From NCBI GenBank assembly GCA_008692225.1, contig VICG01000002.1, positions 3,205,001-3,269,000 of the forward strand: a DNA stretch of 64,000 nt, written 5' to 3'. A model generated the notes under the pieces. The model was not told where the DNA came from. It saw nothing but the letters and a program-made list of their open reading frames with translations, and made no database searches. Shown here piece after piece: positions 33,989-45,493 of the stretch (the stretch's first letter is position 1; each line of letters begins with the position of its first letter). The stretch is from Monilinia fructicola (Eukaryota > Ascomycota > Leotiomycetes > Helotiales > Sclerotiniaceae). A program made the translations under genes and the position numbers.

Positions 33989-36112
33989 TCATTCTTCTTC
34001 TCCATCTTCATCCCATGCATCTTTTTCCCTCTGAATGAATTCAGCCATAATTTCAGGCTTGAAGATCGAGCTGCCCTCATCCCTTGCGCGAGGTACCTTT
34101 CCCAAATTCCGCTCATCATCAAATACAGCCCCGATATTCTTAATCCATTTTTGTCGCTTCTCCATCAACGTCTTGGTCATGTCGCCGAGGCCAGGTCTTG
34201 CTGTACCAGCAGTGCCATTTACCGCTTGGTTACCACCCCCAGCGCCTCCAGATTTCTTATTCTTTTTGGTTTTTCCGATTGTGCGAGATCGTTTGGTATA
34301 GGCTGCATTGACTTGGCTATCGAGATCTTCGAGGATAGTTTGGTATTCTTGATGGGCCATGCGCTCCTTCGTAATCTCTTGTAGTCGGGCTTTGCGTGCA
34401 CCATTGATGATTGACTGTTCTTTAAGTTTAGCCTGGAGAAAACGTAGACGTGCGGCTATCTCATCATCATAATGAGCATCATAATCGGGTTCGGCATCAG
34501 GTGGGAGGAATCCAATATGGCGAAGCTCTTGTTTAATCCTTTCGTCTACTTGAGCGTGATCAAGCTTTGGGTGATTTGCTTTCTTCCATGATTCGGATGA
34601 TGAATCAGGCATGAAAGTTGCAGGGGGTAATGGAGATGTGTCACTGTGTTGACTTGGTTCCCCCATATCTCCATTCATGTCACCATTGAAACTGCCTTCG
34701 CCATTGCCTATACCATTCGTTATAGGCTTATCATCGGACGGGGGAGCGCGATGCTCCGGTCTCAAAGTTGCCAACAATCTCGAAAGTATCGGGCCTGCAG
34801 AAATCTGATCCGTCTCTGCAATGGAGTCATCAATATCATCAATACTCCCACGAGCTTGATTTGGAGGTAATTTGTCTTGACCTTGGTGTGGCGTATCGAC
34901 TAACATAGCTCCATCCTCTTCTGCCCATATCTCGGTGTAGTGTTTCTTTCCACGTCTAGGAATGATGAATGGATTTACACGATCTCCACGTTCACGAAGA
35001 AAGGCAAGATCTTCTTCTGTAAATGGTCGGAAATATGGCTCCACGTACGTTGCAAAGGTATTAGCTTGTACTTGATTTGTAGGCTTAGCGTTGCTGAAGT
35101 CCTTGTCTGGCGGTGTTCCTGGGATAAGATCATGTAGATCATTTTTGGGGAAAGACGCCACGGAATAAACCCGTTTCTTTTCCTCCTCGCTCATCTTGGG
35201 GTCACCCGGTTTGACTTTTGTAATTTCGTAAACCGTTGGATCTGGGTAGGTGGAGGGATCTGGCCCAAACGTTTGGTAATTGGGAATCTTGGGCGCTGGA
35301 GGAGGTTGATGTTCATCGGAACTAGACTCATCCTCGGCGGCGCCATTTTGTTTTGCATCGGTATTCATACCTGCAGATGGTGTTGCGGGCGCGGGTGGTG
35401 AAAGTGACGAACTTACAGAATCATTATCCCGTTCTTTGGATATTTTCCTATGTTTATGTGTATAATCTCGGCTCGGGACGGCGACCTCTGCAAGTGAATC
35501 GAATTAGCGAGATACGGTTTTGATCAAGTTGACAGATGACGCAGTATTGATGCATACATATATCATATCAAATGGTGACGTACCGAGATTGGATCCATCC
35601 TGTGACGCCAGACTATGGGCACCATGCGTCAATGGCCTTTCTTCTCTGGCACTACTCACATCTTTCCTCTTCTTGATCTTATGCGCCTTGTGTCTCCCAC
35701 GTTCCTCTTCCTCTGCCAAGTCTCTTTTCATTCTCTCTTTCACTTCTTCATCTCGCTTCTCAATCTCGAGTTCCTCATTCCTCTCCTTTCTTGACTGTGC
35801 TAACACTCGCATCCCTTTGTCGCATACCGCAGCTCGCTCATCAACACTGGCGGCCAATCTTTCCATGCGCTGCATAAGAGCCTCAAGTTCTCTCGAATTG
35901 GGAATTGTAGAAGCATGTTGCTCAGCAATTTCATCCGCTACAGAGGTCCGAAGGATACCGATTGGAATTTGTGTATAGGGAGTTCTACCGGCATCGAAAG
36001 CTGCAGCAGAGCTTGATGCACCCACGAGACTTGGTGTCGTGTTTCGACTTCGAGATTGGCGTGGATCTCTACCCTTCTTCCCTGTTCCTTTCTGGCCTGG
36101 CATGGGAGGCAT
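33989..36112 (-). CDS. NGG1: SAGA/ADA subunit Ngg1 (Ada3)
   Basis: Ada3/Ngg1 links Gcn5 and Ada2 within the SAGA histone-acetyltransferase module. Two exons, 36112-35584 and 35487-33989, give 675 aa. The 96-nt intron has donor GTACGT and acceptor TTGCAG, phase 1, joining [12 protein letters not shown]. The N-terminus [20 protein letters not shown] is basic. Residues ~60-150 form a charged coiled coil ([35 protein letters not shown]). The middle contains the fungal Ngg1 segments [19 protein letters not shown] and [16 protein letters not shown] (one Lys duplicated here). The C-terminal conserved domain runs from [19 protein letters not shown] through [19 protein letters not shown] to [17 protein letters not shown]5 is on the same window at 13-14 kb. 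No frame break. Confidence 0.92.
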
Positions 36113-37351
36113 TTTAATAGTAGACGTAGTAGGCAGACGCACGCAGTTAAGGTATGATATAGAAATGGACTTCAAGACTTTAGGACAAGGTTCTAATCAG
36201 ATTGCAAATTTATTGTTTAGGTTTGATGGCCCCTTGAAGTAACTTGATTTGAAATGTAAGAAACTATAGTATTGAATAAAAGTTAATTGCCATTGTCAAA
36301 CACGGGAGTTATCAACAAATACAAAGATAAAGGAACAAGGAGTTGAAAGTGCAAAGTCGATACCTTCTTGTCACAACCTTAAGTGGATGATGAAGTGATG
36401 CTTGCTTGGCCGAAGAATGTGGAGCTAGTCTGTATTAGATAAGGCTAGGCAATCTAAGCCCGGGCTGGAGGCTAAGTACCTAGGTACTCCGTAGATGATT
36501 GTTTCGGGTCTTTATCATCACGTGATGCTGAATTAGATCTTAGTACGTATGGAGTACCTACCTAGGTAGTAGCAGATAAGATTTGGTTCGGAAGTCCAAC
36601 TTCCCCGCCCTTTTAATTACTGTAAATGAATTAATTGACTGGTGATGTGAATGAATACAATCAAAGAATACTGACGGTCCTGCACTGTAGTGTAACAACT
36701 TATGGCCGCTCACCGAGTATCAAGATTCTCTCCTTCCGTCACTCAGACAGACCATTACGATAGATGGCATGACTCTATATAATATGATTGATATCTATGA
36801 TAAGATTTCAAGGTTCCAAGGTTCTGTTGAAAATTCTAAATTGATCAAATGGAAACCTTTTTCGAAAGGATTGATATCATTGGTCTGATAGACCTTATCT
36901 TAACTTCTGATCTGCGCACTGTATACACTGGCGGCATGAGTGCAAGTATTCCTACTACGCCTCCAACATGATGACATTTTAGTATTGATGCATGCATGCA
37001 TGCATGATTTTGCGACTGTCGTGATTTTTGTTTGAAGAAAGTGAGTGTATGTATGTCCTGTGCAGGATCAAAATTGCAGATTATGATACAGCATGAGATA
37101 CAACATGAGATACGACATTGAGATACTCGTTACTCAGGTGGTATTTATTATCATCGTTGAGGGTCTAGATGATGGACGCCGAAGGTGGCTTGAAAGTGGC
37201 TTGAGAGATCGTATGACGAGAAGAACTAACACGACATACGACAGACATACTTCGTACTGTACAGTATAAAGCATGCAGTATGGATCCATGGATACCTAGC
37301 AGACCAGCAAGCATTCCAGACTCCAAGTGTAACAGCGACAACAGCAACAAC

Positions 37352-37382
<31 letters not shown>

Positions 37383-37452
37383 CAATACACAGACAGATAG
37401 ATAGCTACTGTATACTTACAGATAGATAGGTACCTAGTAGATCATACTCGAG

Positions 37453-37494
<42 letters not shown>

Positions 37495-38814
37495 TGTGTA
37501 TATCTATCTACCTACCTAGGTAGGTATCTATCTACTTTAGACCAGTTCCCTTTTCCTGTCTCCCTTCTTTCTCCTCTCCTTTGTCCCTTATGCATTCTTT
37601 CTCTTCTCCTTTCTCCCTTGTCCCTTGTCCCTTGTCCCTCATCCCTTACCCATCAGCAACAGAACTAACCTGAAATGAATGAACGGCATTGTATCAGAAC
37701 ATACTGTAGGGAGTCCCAAAACCGAGCATTCACGTGGATGAAACTGCCAGGGAGGTAAGAAGTTACAAGGACAGTAAGTAAGTACTAATCAGGTACTGTC
37801 GTATTTATTAATTTATCAATTTATCAATTTATCAATTTATTTCATTTGTTTCATTTATTGCGGTACATCCAACAGAGTCCCAATCTCTCCATCATGTGGG
37901 GGGTTCATGGCACCGTAGCGAAAGTGATCAAGCTTTTCCACTAGCCGCTGATGCGTTTCTTGGCAATTTTCTTCTCTCTCATTCTTCTCCATACTCCAGG
38001 GCTCCGTATACAGTACTTATGCCTTGCATTAGTAACCACAACCCATATAACCCATACGGCCCATATAGCCTTTGGACTATTATTATGATTTATGATTGTG
38101 AACCTTTACCTAATCATAATACAACGGGCACTTCTGGTACGAAAAGCAAAATGTATCCTTGATGACTTTCTTGACGATTTTCTTGATGACTTTCTTGATG
38201 ACTTTCTTGATGACTTGATCTTTGAACTCAAATCTGGCCCAAAATAAAAATACTAAAAATTACCCAAACTTCACAAATTATCTGACTGGCTAATTCATCT
38301 CATGGTCATTACAACGATTACTTTCTTTGCTGAAGGGGTTTCGAACCCGGAGCCATTGATCCTGTGCATACCTTATTCCTTGAGAAAATGGGTAAGTTTT
38401 TTCCAGTCCAAACGTCAAATTACTTTGATCCCCAGCTTTTCTCAATGCTTGGTGCTTGGCGCCGAGATGTCTATATTCTTGGCTCCCCATACTTCCTTTA
38501 ATGGGTCATATCTTCATTTCTATATATAATATCTCTCTCTCTAAGGACATATACTGACAGTTCTTTATGAAAGCTTTAAAAGAGCTAGATAATTTCGTGT
38601 ATGTATACAACAACAAATCTTCAATCATCCTCTCCTCTGCTTCTTGACCCCTACTGAATACGAGGCCGGGTTTTGTATCAAGAAACACCAATTTCTATCA
38701 TCATCCTCATCATCGTCATCGTCATCATCGTCATCATCGTCATCATCAATTTTCATCTCCTTCTTCACCTTGATTGATCTATACGCTTTCTCCTTTTGAC
38801 TGACTTTCTTACAG
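36113..38814. other. Long intergenic region with many simple repeats
   Basis: About 2.7 kb without a supported gene. It holds TACCTAGGTA palindromes (36477, 36559, 37513), TACTCGAGTA (37445), the ATCACGTGAT palindrome (36517-36526, 405 bp upstream of NGG1), (CAG)n at 37350-37371, (TG)n at 37461-37491, TTGTCCC repeats at 37617-37641, TTTATCAA repeats at 37805-37845 and TCATCG/TCATCA repeats at 38697-38748. Part of the right end may belong to unidentified 5' exons of the RING gene. Confidence 0.55.
38159..38217. repeat. 12-bp tandem repeat TTCTTGATGACT
   Basis: Nearly five head-to-tail copies of a 12-bp unit with one CGATTT variant. Non-coding. Confidence 0.85.
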
Positions 38815-38955
38815 TCTGCTCTTCCCTAATGAAGAATGGAGTAACCTGGCCACAAATGACCAGCTTACGAGCGTTATATCTCAGTTGAATGTATGTGGTG
38901 ATGATGTTTAAAAGAAGAAACTGATCTGATCAAAGTCAATAGCCTAACATTTCTT

Positions 38956-40529
38956 ATGCTGAATCCATTTCCGACAATCTTCAAAACACTCTCAACTCAT
39001 AATGCAGATACGAGCGGCCTTATAGGTGGTTTTCTCTATGTGCCAGATCTCGATCAGGACCTTGCATGCTACAACATTTCGAAACAATACGTTCCCTCAA
39101 ACGTTACTCGACAAGCCAATCTTCCCTCTACGGATTTTACACTGATTGCGTTGGCACCTTGGATCAACATAGAATGTACTCAAGGGTACCTAGCTGCAGC
39201 ACGAGAAGACCCTGTACGAGCCTTCATCTTTTATCAACCAGATAATAGCACAACTCAACCACCGCCAATTAATTCCGAGCAGTGGGCACTTGGAGATGGT
39301 GGATCATGGAAAGCTACAAACAAATATCCGGTGTATGCTGTTCCCGGCAGCGTTGGAGCGCGGATGATGCGCGAAATAAGCCTATACTCTGGCAATCTGA
39401 CGGATGTGCCAAATGGTCACGAAATATCATCATTCCCAGGCGTTGACCCTCGAGATTATGTACGAGTATATACTCAACTCAGTGTTTCTCATGGAACAAA
39501 TCTGCCCAATTTATGGGAATTTCTGTTGATTGTTATAGGCGTCCTTGCCGTCATGCTGGCCATCACTTCCGGCTCCATGCATTTTATACAGAGCAGTCGA
39601 AGACGGTCTTTACGCAGACGTGTGGAAAAACGGAGAAGTAAACCTAGAGACACTAGGTATCAAACGTCTTACCGTACCACAAGATATCATCGATAGAATG
39701 CCTATATTCACATACCATCTTGGTGGGCAGCAGCTTCCACTTGCACACAGAGGTTCAAAACACAGCCGAGCAAATATCTTCAAGAGTGCTGCCCGCAGAT
39801 GAAAACGAGATCTCAGTTTGCGATGAATCGATACCTAAGACAATGTCCCCGACTTTTACCCCTGCCCTAGAAATTTGTTCGATTCCCGTCACACCTCCGG
39901 AACAGCAATTTGTACCATTTTCTCAACCTACTTGTCCTATTTGTTTGGACGATTTTGAAAGTGGGACTACTTTGATCCGCGAGTTGCCCTGTGGCCATAT
40001 ATTCCACCCAGAGTGTATAGACCCATTTCTCAGCAACAATAGTTCACTCTGTCCTTTGTGTAAAAAGAGTGTCTTGCCTATTGGAGACTGTCCCGTAGAT
40101 ATAACCAACGCAATGGTTAATAGAGAAAGGAACATGAGAAGATTGAGGTCTCGCATCATTATTCAAGAGGACAATCATGATATTGAAGCTGGGCATTCAA
40201 GGTTTCTTGTCGGGAACATAGGCTCCAGTTTCAAAAGGCGAATGTTTAGCACGTCAACTGTCCCTGCGAACAACGTACAAATGACGGTTGGATCACCAAT
40301 CCCTACGGGACCACCGTTAATGACAAGTGCAATACCTTCGCAGTCAGAGGTGAATAGTATACTGGGTGCTGAAGTGTTACAAGATGGACTGTCTCGACAA
40401 GAAAGAGCTCAACAACGAATCCGTGAACTTGCAGCACAACAGCCTGCAATAGAGGACCCCGATCTTGTGCAAGCAAGGCACCAATCATCCTGTACGCGCT
40501 TTCTCAAGTCACTTCGCTTCCAAAACTAA
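38956..40529 (+). CDS. PA-TM-RING E3 ubiquitin ligase, 5' end unresolved, frame interrupted
   Basis: Membrane-bound RING-H2 ubiquitin ligase of the PA-TM-RING type, normally in endosomal/vacuolar membranes. The lumenal protease-associated region is recognisable (LIGGFLYVPDLDQDLACYN, FTLIALAPWINIECTQGYLA, KYPVYAVPGSVGARMM). A single membrane helix follows (LWEFLLIVIGVLAVMLAITS). The basic juxtamembrane segment RRRSLRRRVE then shifts frame into NGEVNLETLGIKRLTVPQ. The RING-H2 is complete: CPIC, CGHIFHPEC and CPLC. Removing one A from AAAAA 39626-39630 fixes the first break. A second break between FTYHL and DENEISV is either a 76-nt intron 39723-39798 (donor GTGGGC) or one surplus A at 39757-39760. 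The ATG at 38956 is not the true start: an upstream coding block (LFPNEEWSNLATNDQLTSV, ~38820-38896, followed by GTATGT) suggests missing 5' exons with the signal peptide. Confidence 0.8.
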
Positions 40530-41303
40530 CTCTTCACGACAGGGCGTCGAGCATTCTCGAAAGCTTTCCCTGGCTATTCTTAGGGAATTTAGTTGTAAAT
40601 ATTAATGATTTGATTTGCGTTTCAGCCTGGCGTCGCATGGTTGGTTATCTCGAAGGGAAATGGGTATCACGGTTTAGATATTGGTGTTTTGAAAGGAAGG
40701 AAGGGAATACCAAATATGGGCGCATGATGGAAGATGGGATGTTGAAAACATTGTAAAGACGACGGACGATGTGATGTTACGAATTCAAGGTGCACCTAGT
40801 GCTTTTATATCATGTAGTACTCTCTCTTACTGTACTTACTACTAGGTAGAAGGTATACAATTGAACACCAAAAGATCGATCGAATGTTCCCGATGCCAAA
40901 CCGGGCGTGCATTTGAATTCTCTGGCATATGGATTGGCGAAGGCAATCCAAGTTCCCATGTTCGGTACATTACTCATTCAGGAAGTGCCCAGGTAGTGGT
41001 GTACCCGGGGCCGTCCCCGAACCTTTAAAGGTCTAGACTTTGCCAAGATTTACTGACACATCAATCCTTGTCATACTCTCCCCTTATCAGCTGCAAGGAA
41101 CCGAGGGGAAGGATCTTATCTTTCTTATCTCCAAATTCCTACTCCGTGCAACTATCAGAAATTTATTATTAAGCCAACAACATACTCAACGACCTTCAAA
41201 CCATAATTATCGTGTTGTGACAAAACTCCATTTGATGCAATTATCTATACAGTACCCGTGGACTCATATTCAATGAAAGAAGCGATTCATTCCAGTCTCA
41301 AAA
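40530..41303. promoter_or_regulatory. Urease upstream region
   Basis: 3' flank of the RING ligase gene and promoter of urease. No ORF of note; the GATA-site cluster is listed separately. Confidence 0.5.
41083..41129 (-). promoter_or_regulatory. Cluster of three GATAAG sites (AreA/NIT2-type)
   Basis: GATAAG on the minus strand at 41083-41088, 41115-41120 and 41124-41129, i.e. 175-221 bp upstream of the urease ATG. Two are only 9 bp apart. Fungal nitrogen regulators of the AreA/NIT2 family bind paired GATA elements like these. Binding here is inferred. Confidence 0.55.
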
Positions 41304-44154
41304 ATGCATCTCATACCTAAAGAAGTCAGTATATGGCCTCAACCACAAAGCTGCACAATGTGAAAGCAAAAAAGTTAATCTTATATCAATGACAGATAGA
41401 TAAGCTGGCCATCTCTCAGCTTGGACTGCTGGCACAAAGAAGACTTGCGCGAGGAGTAAAACTTAATCACTCCGAAGCAGTTGTGAGTTGGTTTCAATCC
41501 ATGGAAGTTGTCTTGAGCCATTGTAGCTAATTGATACAAGGCACTTATAGCAAATAATCTACAAGAGGTCCGATGACCTTCTTTTCCCCATAGAAGGAAG
41601 AAGAGTGCGAAACTAACGACCTCAAAGCTCATTCGCGATGGGAACCATACCGTGGCAGATCTCATGTCAATTGGCGCAACAATGCTTGGGCGTCGCCATG
41701 TACAACCCGCCGTTTGCTCGACGCTCACAGAACTTATGGTGGAAGGGACCTTTCCCACAGGAACATACTTGGTGACGGTGCATCATCCTATCAGTACTGA
41801 TGATGGCGATCTGGCAAAGGCACTTTATGGAAGTTTTCTGCCAATTCCAGATATGGAGCTCTTCCCATTGCCATTAGATACGGAATATGAGCCGACGAAA
41901 CGCCCTGGCGCTTTGGTTGCCGTGAAGGGTAAAATTAAATTGAACGAAGGAAGAAGGAGGATAAAGTTGAGAGTGACGAGTAAAGGTGACAGGCCAATCC
42001 AGGTAAGTTGAGAAATCGCACACTTGTGATGGGAACTTGCTCAAGTTTGCAGATTGGATCACATTATCATTTCATCGAAACCAACCCTCAACTCGAATTC
42101 GACCGCATAAAAGCATATGGCTACCGCCTCGATATTCCGGCTGGCACATCGGTTCGGTTTGAACCCGGAGATACTAAAACCGTAACATTGGTTGAGATTG
42201 GTGGAAACAAAATCATTCGAGGTGGAAATCATATTGCTACTGGCAAAGTAGATATCTCTCGCGTGGACGAAATCCTGGCCAATCTGGAACAGGCAGGATT
42301 CGCACACACTCCCGAACCAAGTGGTGATGCTGCATATATCGATATAATTGAAATGGATAGATTGGCATACGCAACTATGTTCGGCCCTACGGTAGGTGAC
42401 ACTATTCGTTTGGGTAACACGGATCTCTGGATCAAAGTCGAGAAAGATCTGACTTCATATGGAGACGAATGTAAGTTTGGTGGTGGCAAAACCTTACGAG
42501 AAGGTATGGGTCAGGCTACTGGCGTATCTGACGATATTTCACTCGATCTTGTCATCGTTAATGCCTTGATTGTCGATTGGACTGGTATATATAAGGCCGA
42601 TATTGGTGTCAAGAACGGTATAATAGTAGGTGTTGGTAAAGCTGGCAATCCAGATGTAATGGATGGTGTCAGTCCGAACATGATAGTTGGATCTTGTACG
42701 GATGTCATTGCTGGCGAAGGTAAAATTATTACTGCCGGTGGCTTCGACACTCACATTCACTTCATCTGTCCTCAACAGATCCAGGAAGCTATCTCGTCCG
42801 GCATTACTACAATGCTGGGCGGCGGAACAGGCCCCAGGTAAGTGATGCAATGACTCTCGTGATGTGCTATCTAATATGTACATAGCGCTGGAACGAGTGC
42901 TACAACTTGCACGCCAGGCAAGAACTATATGCGACAAATGCTTCAGGCTTGTGATAACTTACCAATGAACATTGGTATTACAGGCAAAGGAAATGATAGT
43001 GATCCTGCAGCACTTCGTGAACAAGTCATTGCTGGAGCTTGTGGTCTCAAATTGCACGAGGATTGGGGAACTACACCTTCAGCTATTGATTCTTGTCTTA
43101 CTGTTTGCGATGAACTTGATGTTCAATGTCTCATCCACACGGATACCCTAAACGAGTCAGGCTTTGTCGAGTCTACGATTGCTGCGTTTAAAAATCGTGC
43201 TATTCACACTTATCATACTGAAGGTGCTGGCGGTGGCCACGCGCCTGATATCATCAGTGTTGTCGAACACGCCAATGTCCTCCCATCTTCTACCAATCCT
43301 ACAAGACCCTATACTAGAAACACACTTGACGAACACCTAGACATGCTTATGGTTTGCCACCATCTTTCCAAGAACATTCCTGAAGATGTCGCCTTTGCTG
43401 AGTCACGAATTCGTGCCGAGACCATTGCAGCTGAAGACGTACTTCATGATTTGGGAGCGATCAGTATGATGTCTTCGGATTCTCAAGCGATGGGGCGCTG
43501 TGGAGAAGTCATCATGCGAACATGGAACACAGCCCACAAAAACAAAGTTCAGCGCGGTACACTCGGAGAAGATATGGGAAGTGGAGCAGATAATTTTAGA
43601 GTCAAGAGATACATTAGCAAGTACACGATTAATCCAGCGATTGCTCAGGGAATGGGTCATGTTATCGGCAGTGTAGAGGTGGGAAAGATCGCAGACCTTG
43701 TCGTTTGGGATCCAGCTTGGTTTGGAACTAAACCCATGACCATTGTCAAGAGTGGTTTAATCGCTTATGCGCAAATGGTAAATCACTCCCTACTTTTGAT
43801 CTCATCTCTCTCTCTCTCTAACAATACTAATAGGGTGATCCGAACGCCTCCATTCCCACCGTTCAACCCATCATCTCTCGCCCCATGTTTGCACCGCTCG
43901 TCCCCTCCACTTCCATCCTGTTTGTCTCTGAAGCGTCAATTTCCTCAGGCACGATCGCAACTTATGGTCTGAAGAAACGTGTCGAGGCGGTGAAAAATTG
44001 CAGGAGCGTTGGAAAGCGGGATATGAAATTCAATGACCAGATGCCGAAGATGAAGGTGGACCCGGAAAATTACAGGGTTGAGGCAGACGGCGTGCACATC
44101 ATTTGTGAGGCGGCGGATTGGTTGCCGTTGGGGCAGAACGCGTACGTTTATTGA
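41304..44154 (+). CDS. Urease (single-chain, nickel-dependent)
   Basis: Hydrolyses urea to ammonia and carbamate in the cytosol. Seven exons: 41304-41324, 41396-41482, 41541-41567, 41628-42002, 42053-42837, 42886-43777 and 43834-44154, giving 835 aa, the usual fungal length. The gamma-like part is [17 protein letters not shown] and [10 protein letters not shown]. The beta-like part is [18 protein letters not shown] and [16 protein letters not shown]. The alpha domain carries the nickel ligands: FDTHIHF (two His), GLKLHEDWG (the carbamylated Lys), [23 protein letters not shown] and SSDSQAMGR (Asp). The mobile-flap Cys/His lies in MVCHHLSK. Exons 1 and 3 are tiny (21 and 27 nt) but both encode conserved residues. 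No frame break. Accessory Ni-insertion genes are not in the window. Confidence 0.96.
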
Positions 44155-44458
44155 GGGGAAGCGGCCATTTGGGTTGTGAAGGGTTCCCTACCTAGGTATA
44201 GGTCACAACAGAGTCAGGGATCACGAACGGGAATCGGATATCGGCTAGGGGGGCTGCTCCCTAGGGAGGGCTACGAATGCATGCAAGGAGCGGATGTGAA
44301 ATTTCGATGAATGTTATTCTTTCCATAATATACCAATACAACCATGAACAGGGCATTTGAGCATACAAGTCTTATCGCACTTGCGAGAAATGAGTGTGAG
44401 GTGCATGCATGATAAGCTGCGAGAAACCATATCAACACATTCATTCTTTCATCATCAC

Positions 44459-44499
<41 letters not shown>

Positions 44500-45493
44500 G
44501 GGACATCACAATCTCCCTTAACAATTTCCTCATTCGTCCAACCAATAGATGCCAGGTGGTTTGAATTTCCATCCCTGTATATCCATCCATTCATTGGATT
44601 GAGCTCACTTGGTTTACAAACTAATAAGCAGGTCATTTCGCTGTATTCCATTCTTTCTGGGCTATCAATCCGCTGAGTCCTATCTATAATTACCACCAAG
44701 GGCACCAACATGGTAACCGTTAACCATCACGAGCCAACTTGTAGCGCTCATCTGGCATTAATAGCCTCCTCGCCCAAATCCAAGCCAAGCGCAACCATAG
44801 ACCCAATATTACACCGTGAAGAACCCGTCCGCCCACCCGCCCATCCGCCCAACCATCTGGAAAGGCAATTGAAGAAATTGCAACTTCCCTTCCCATTTGT
44901 CAAAATCAAAGACTTGCAAAAGCTCCATCCCATCCCATCCACCATCAACTCCGCCCCAAAGGAGGAAAGTTTATTATAAAGATAAAGAAAGTTGCTTCGG
45001 CCTATTTATCTTCTCGTGCTAAGTAGCATAACATACGAGTGCATGAAGATTAAAACGATACCGAAGCCTTATAGAAAAGAATGGAAGAGTAACACGACCA
45101 GGGCCCCTAACAAAATGTAAAGTAATCCAAGTAGTGAAGCAGGCCCAATCGCCTGAAGGAATGAAAGAAATTCAAAGGGGGTATTTTATCCACCGGCAAC
45201 CGCGCATTGAAAGAGTCGTAAAGCTTCGTAAGGGTTTATAGTGAGACAGGCAATGGAAAGTAAAAAAGTGAATATCTCAGTATCAAGAGTTGGACTTGGG
45301 TGATGGGTAGAAAATTGGTGAAGTAGGCAATCTTGAGATCCGTCCTCATGCAATTGTCGCATAAATTGGTACAAAATTTCATGAATATTGATAGGGAGGA
45401 GGCATCCAGGACCAGGCATCCTAGAGCAAAGCACTCGAGGCAAATGGTGGATCCAATGTTCTAGTTAGCTTGGCAATCGAAAGTTTTTTGCTC
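44155..45493. other. Intergenic spacer with CAT microsatellite
   Basis: Convergent 3' flanks of urease and the Zn2Cys6 gene. Contains TACCTAGGTA (44189-44198) and a (CAT)n tract at about 44452-44499, whose antisense reading is a spurious Asp run. No gene supported. Confidence 0.6.

Noticed and set aside
38159..38217. Regular direct repeats resembling a CRISPR array
   Set aside because: 12-bp units without spacers, in a eukaryotic genome: a plain tandem repeat.
38328..38352. T-loop/B-box-like GGGTTCGAAACCC on the minus strand
   Set aside because: Only three base pairs of the T stem form and there is no A box upstream, so it is not a tRNA.
44271..44711. Open frame with poly-Asp
   Set aside because: Antisense reading of the (CAT)n tract.
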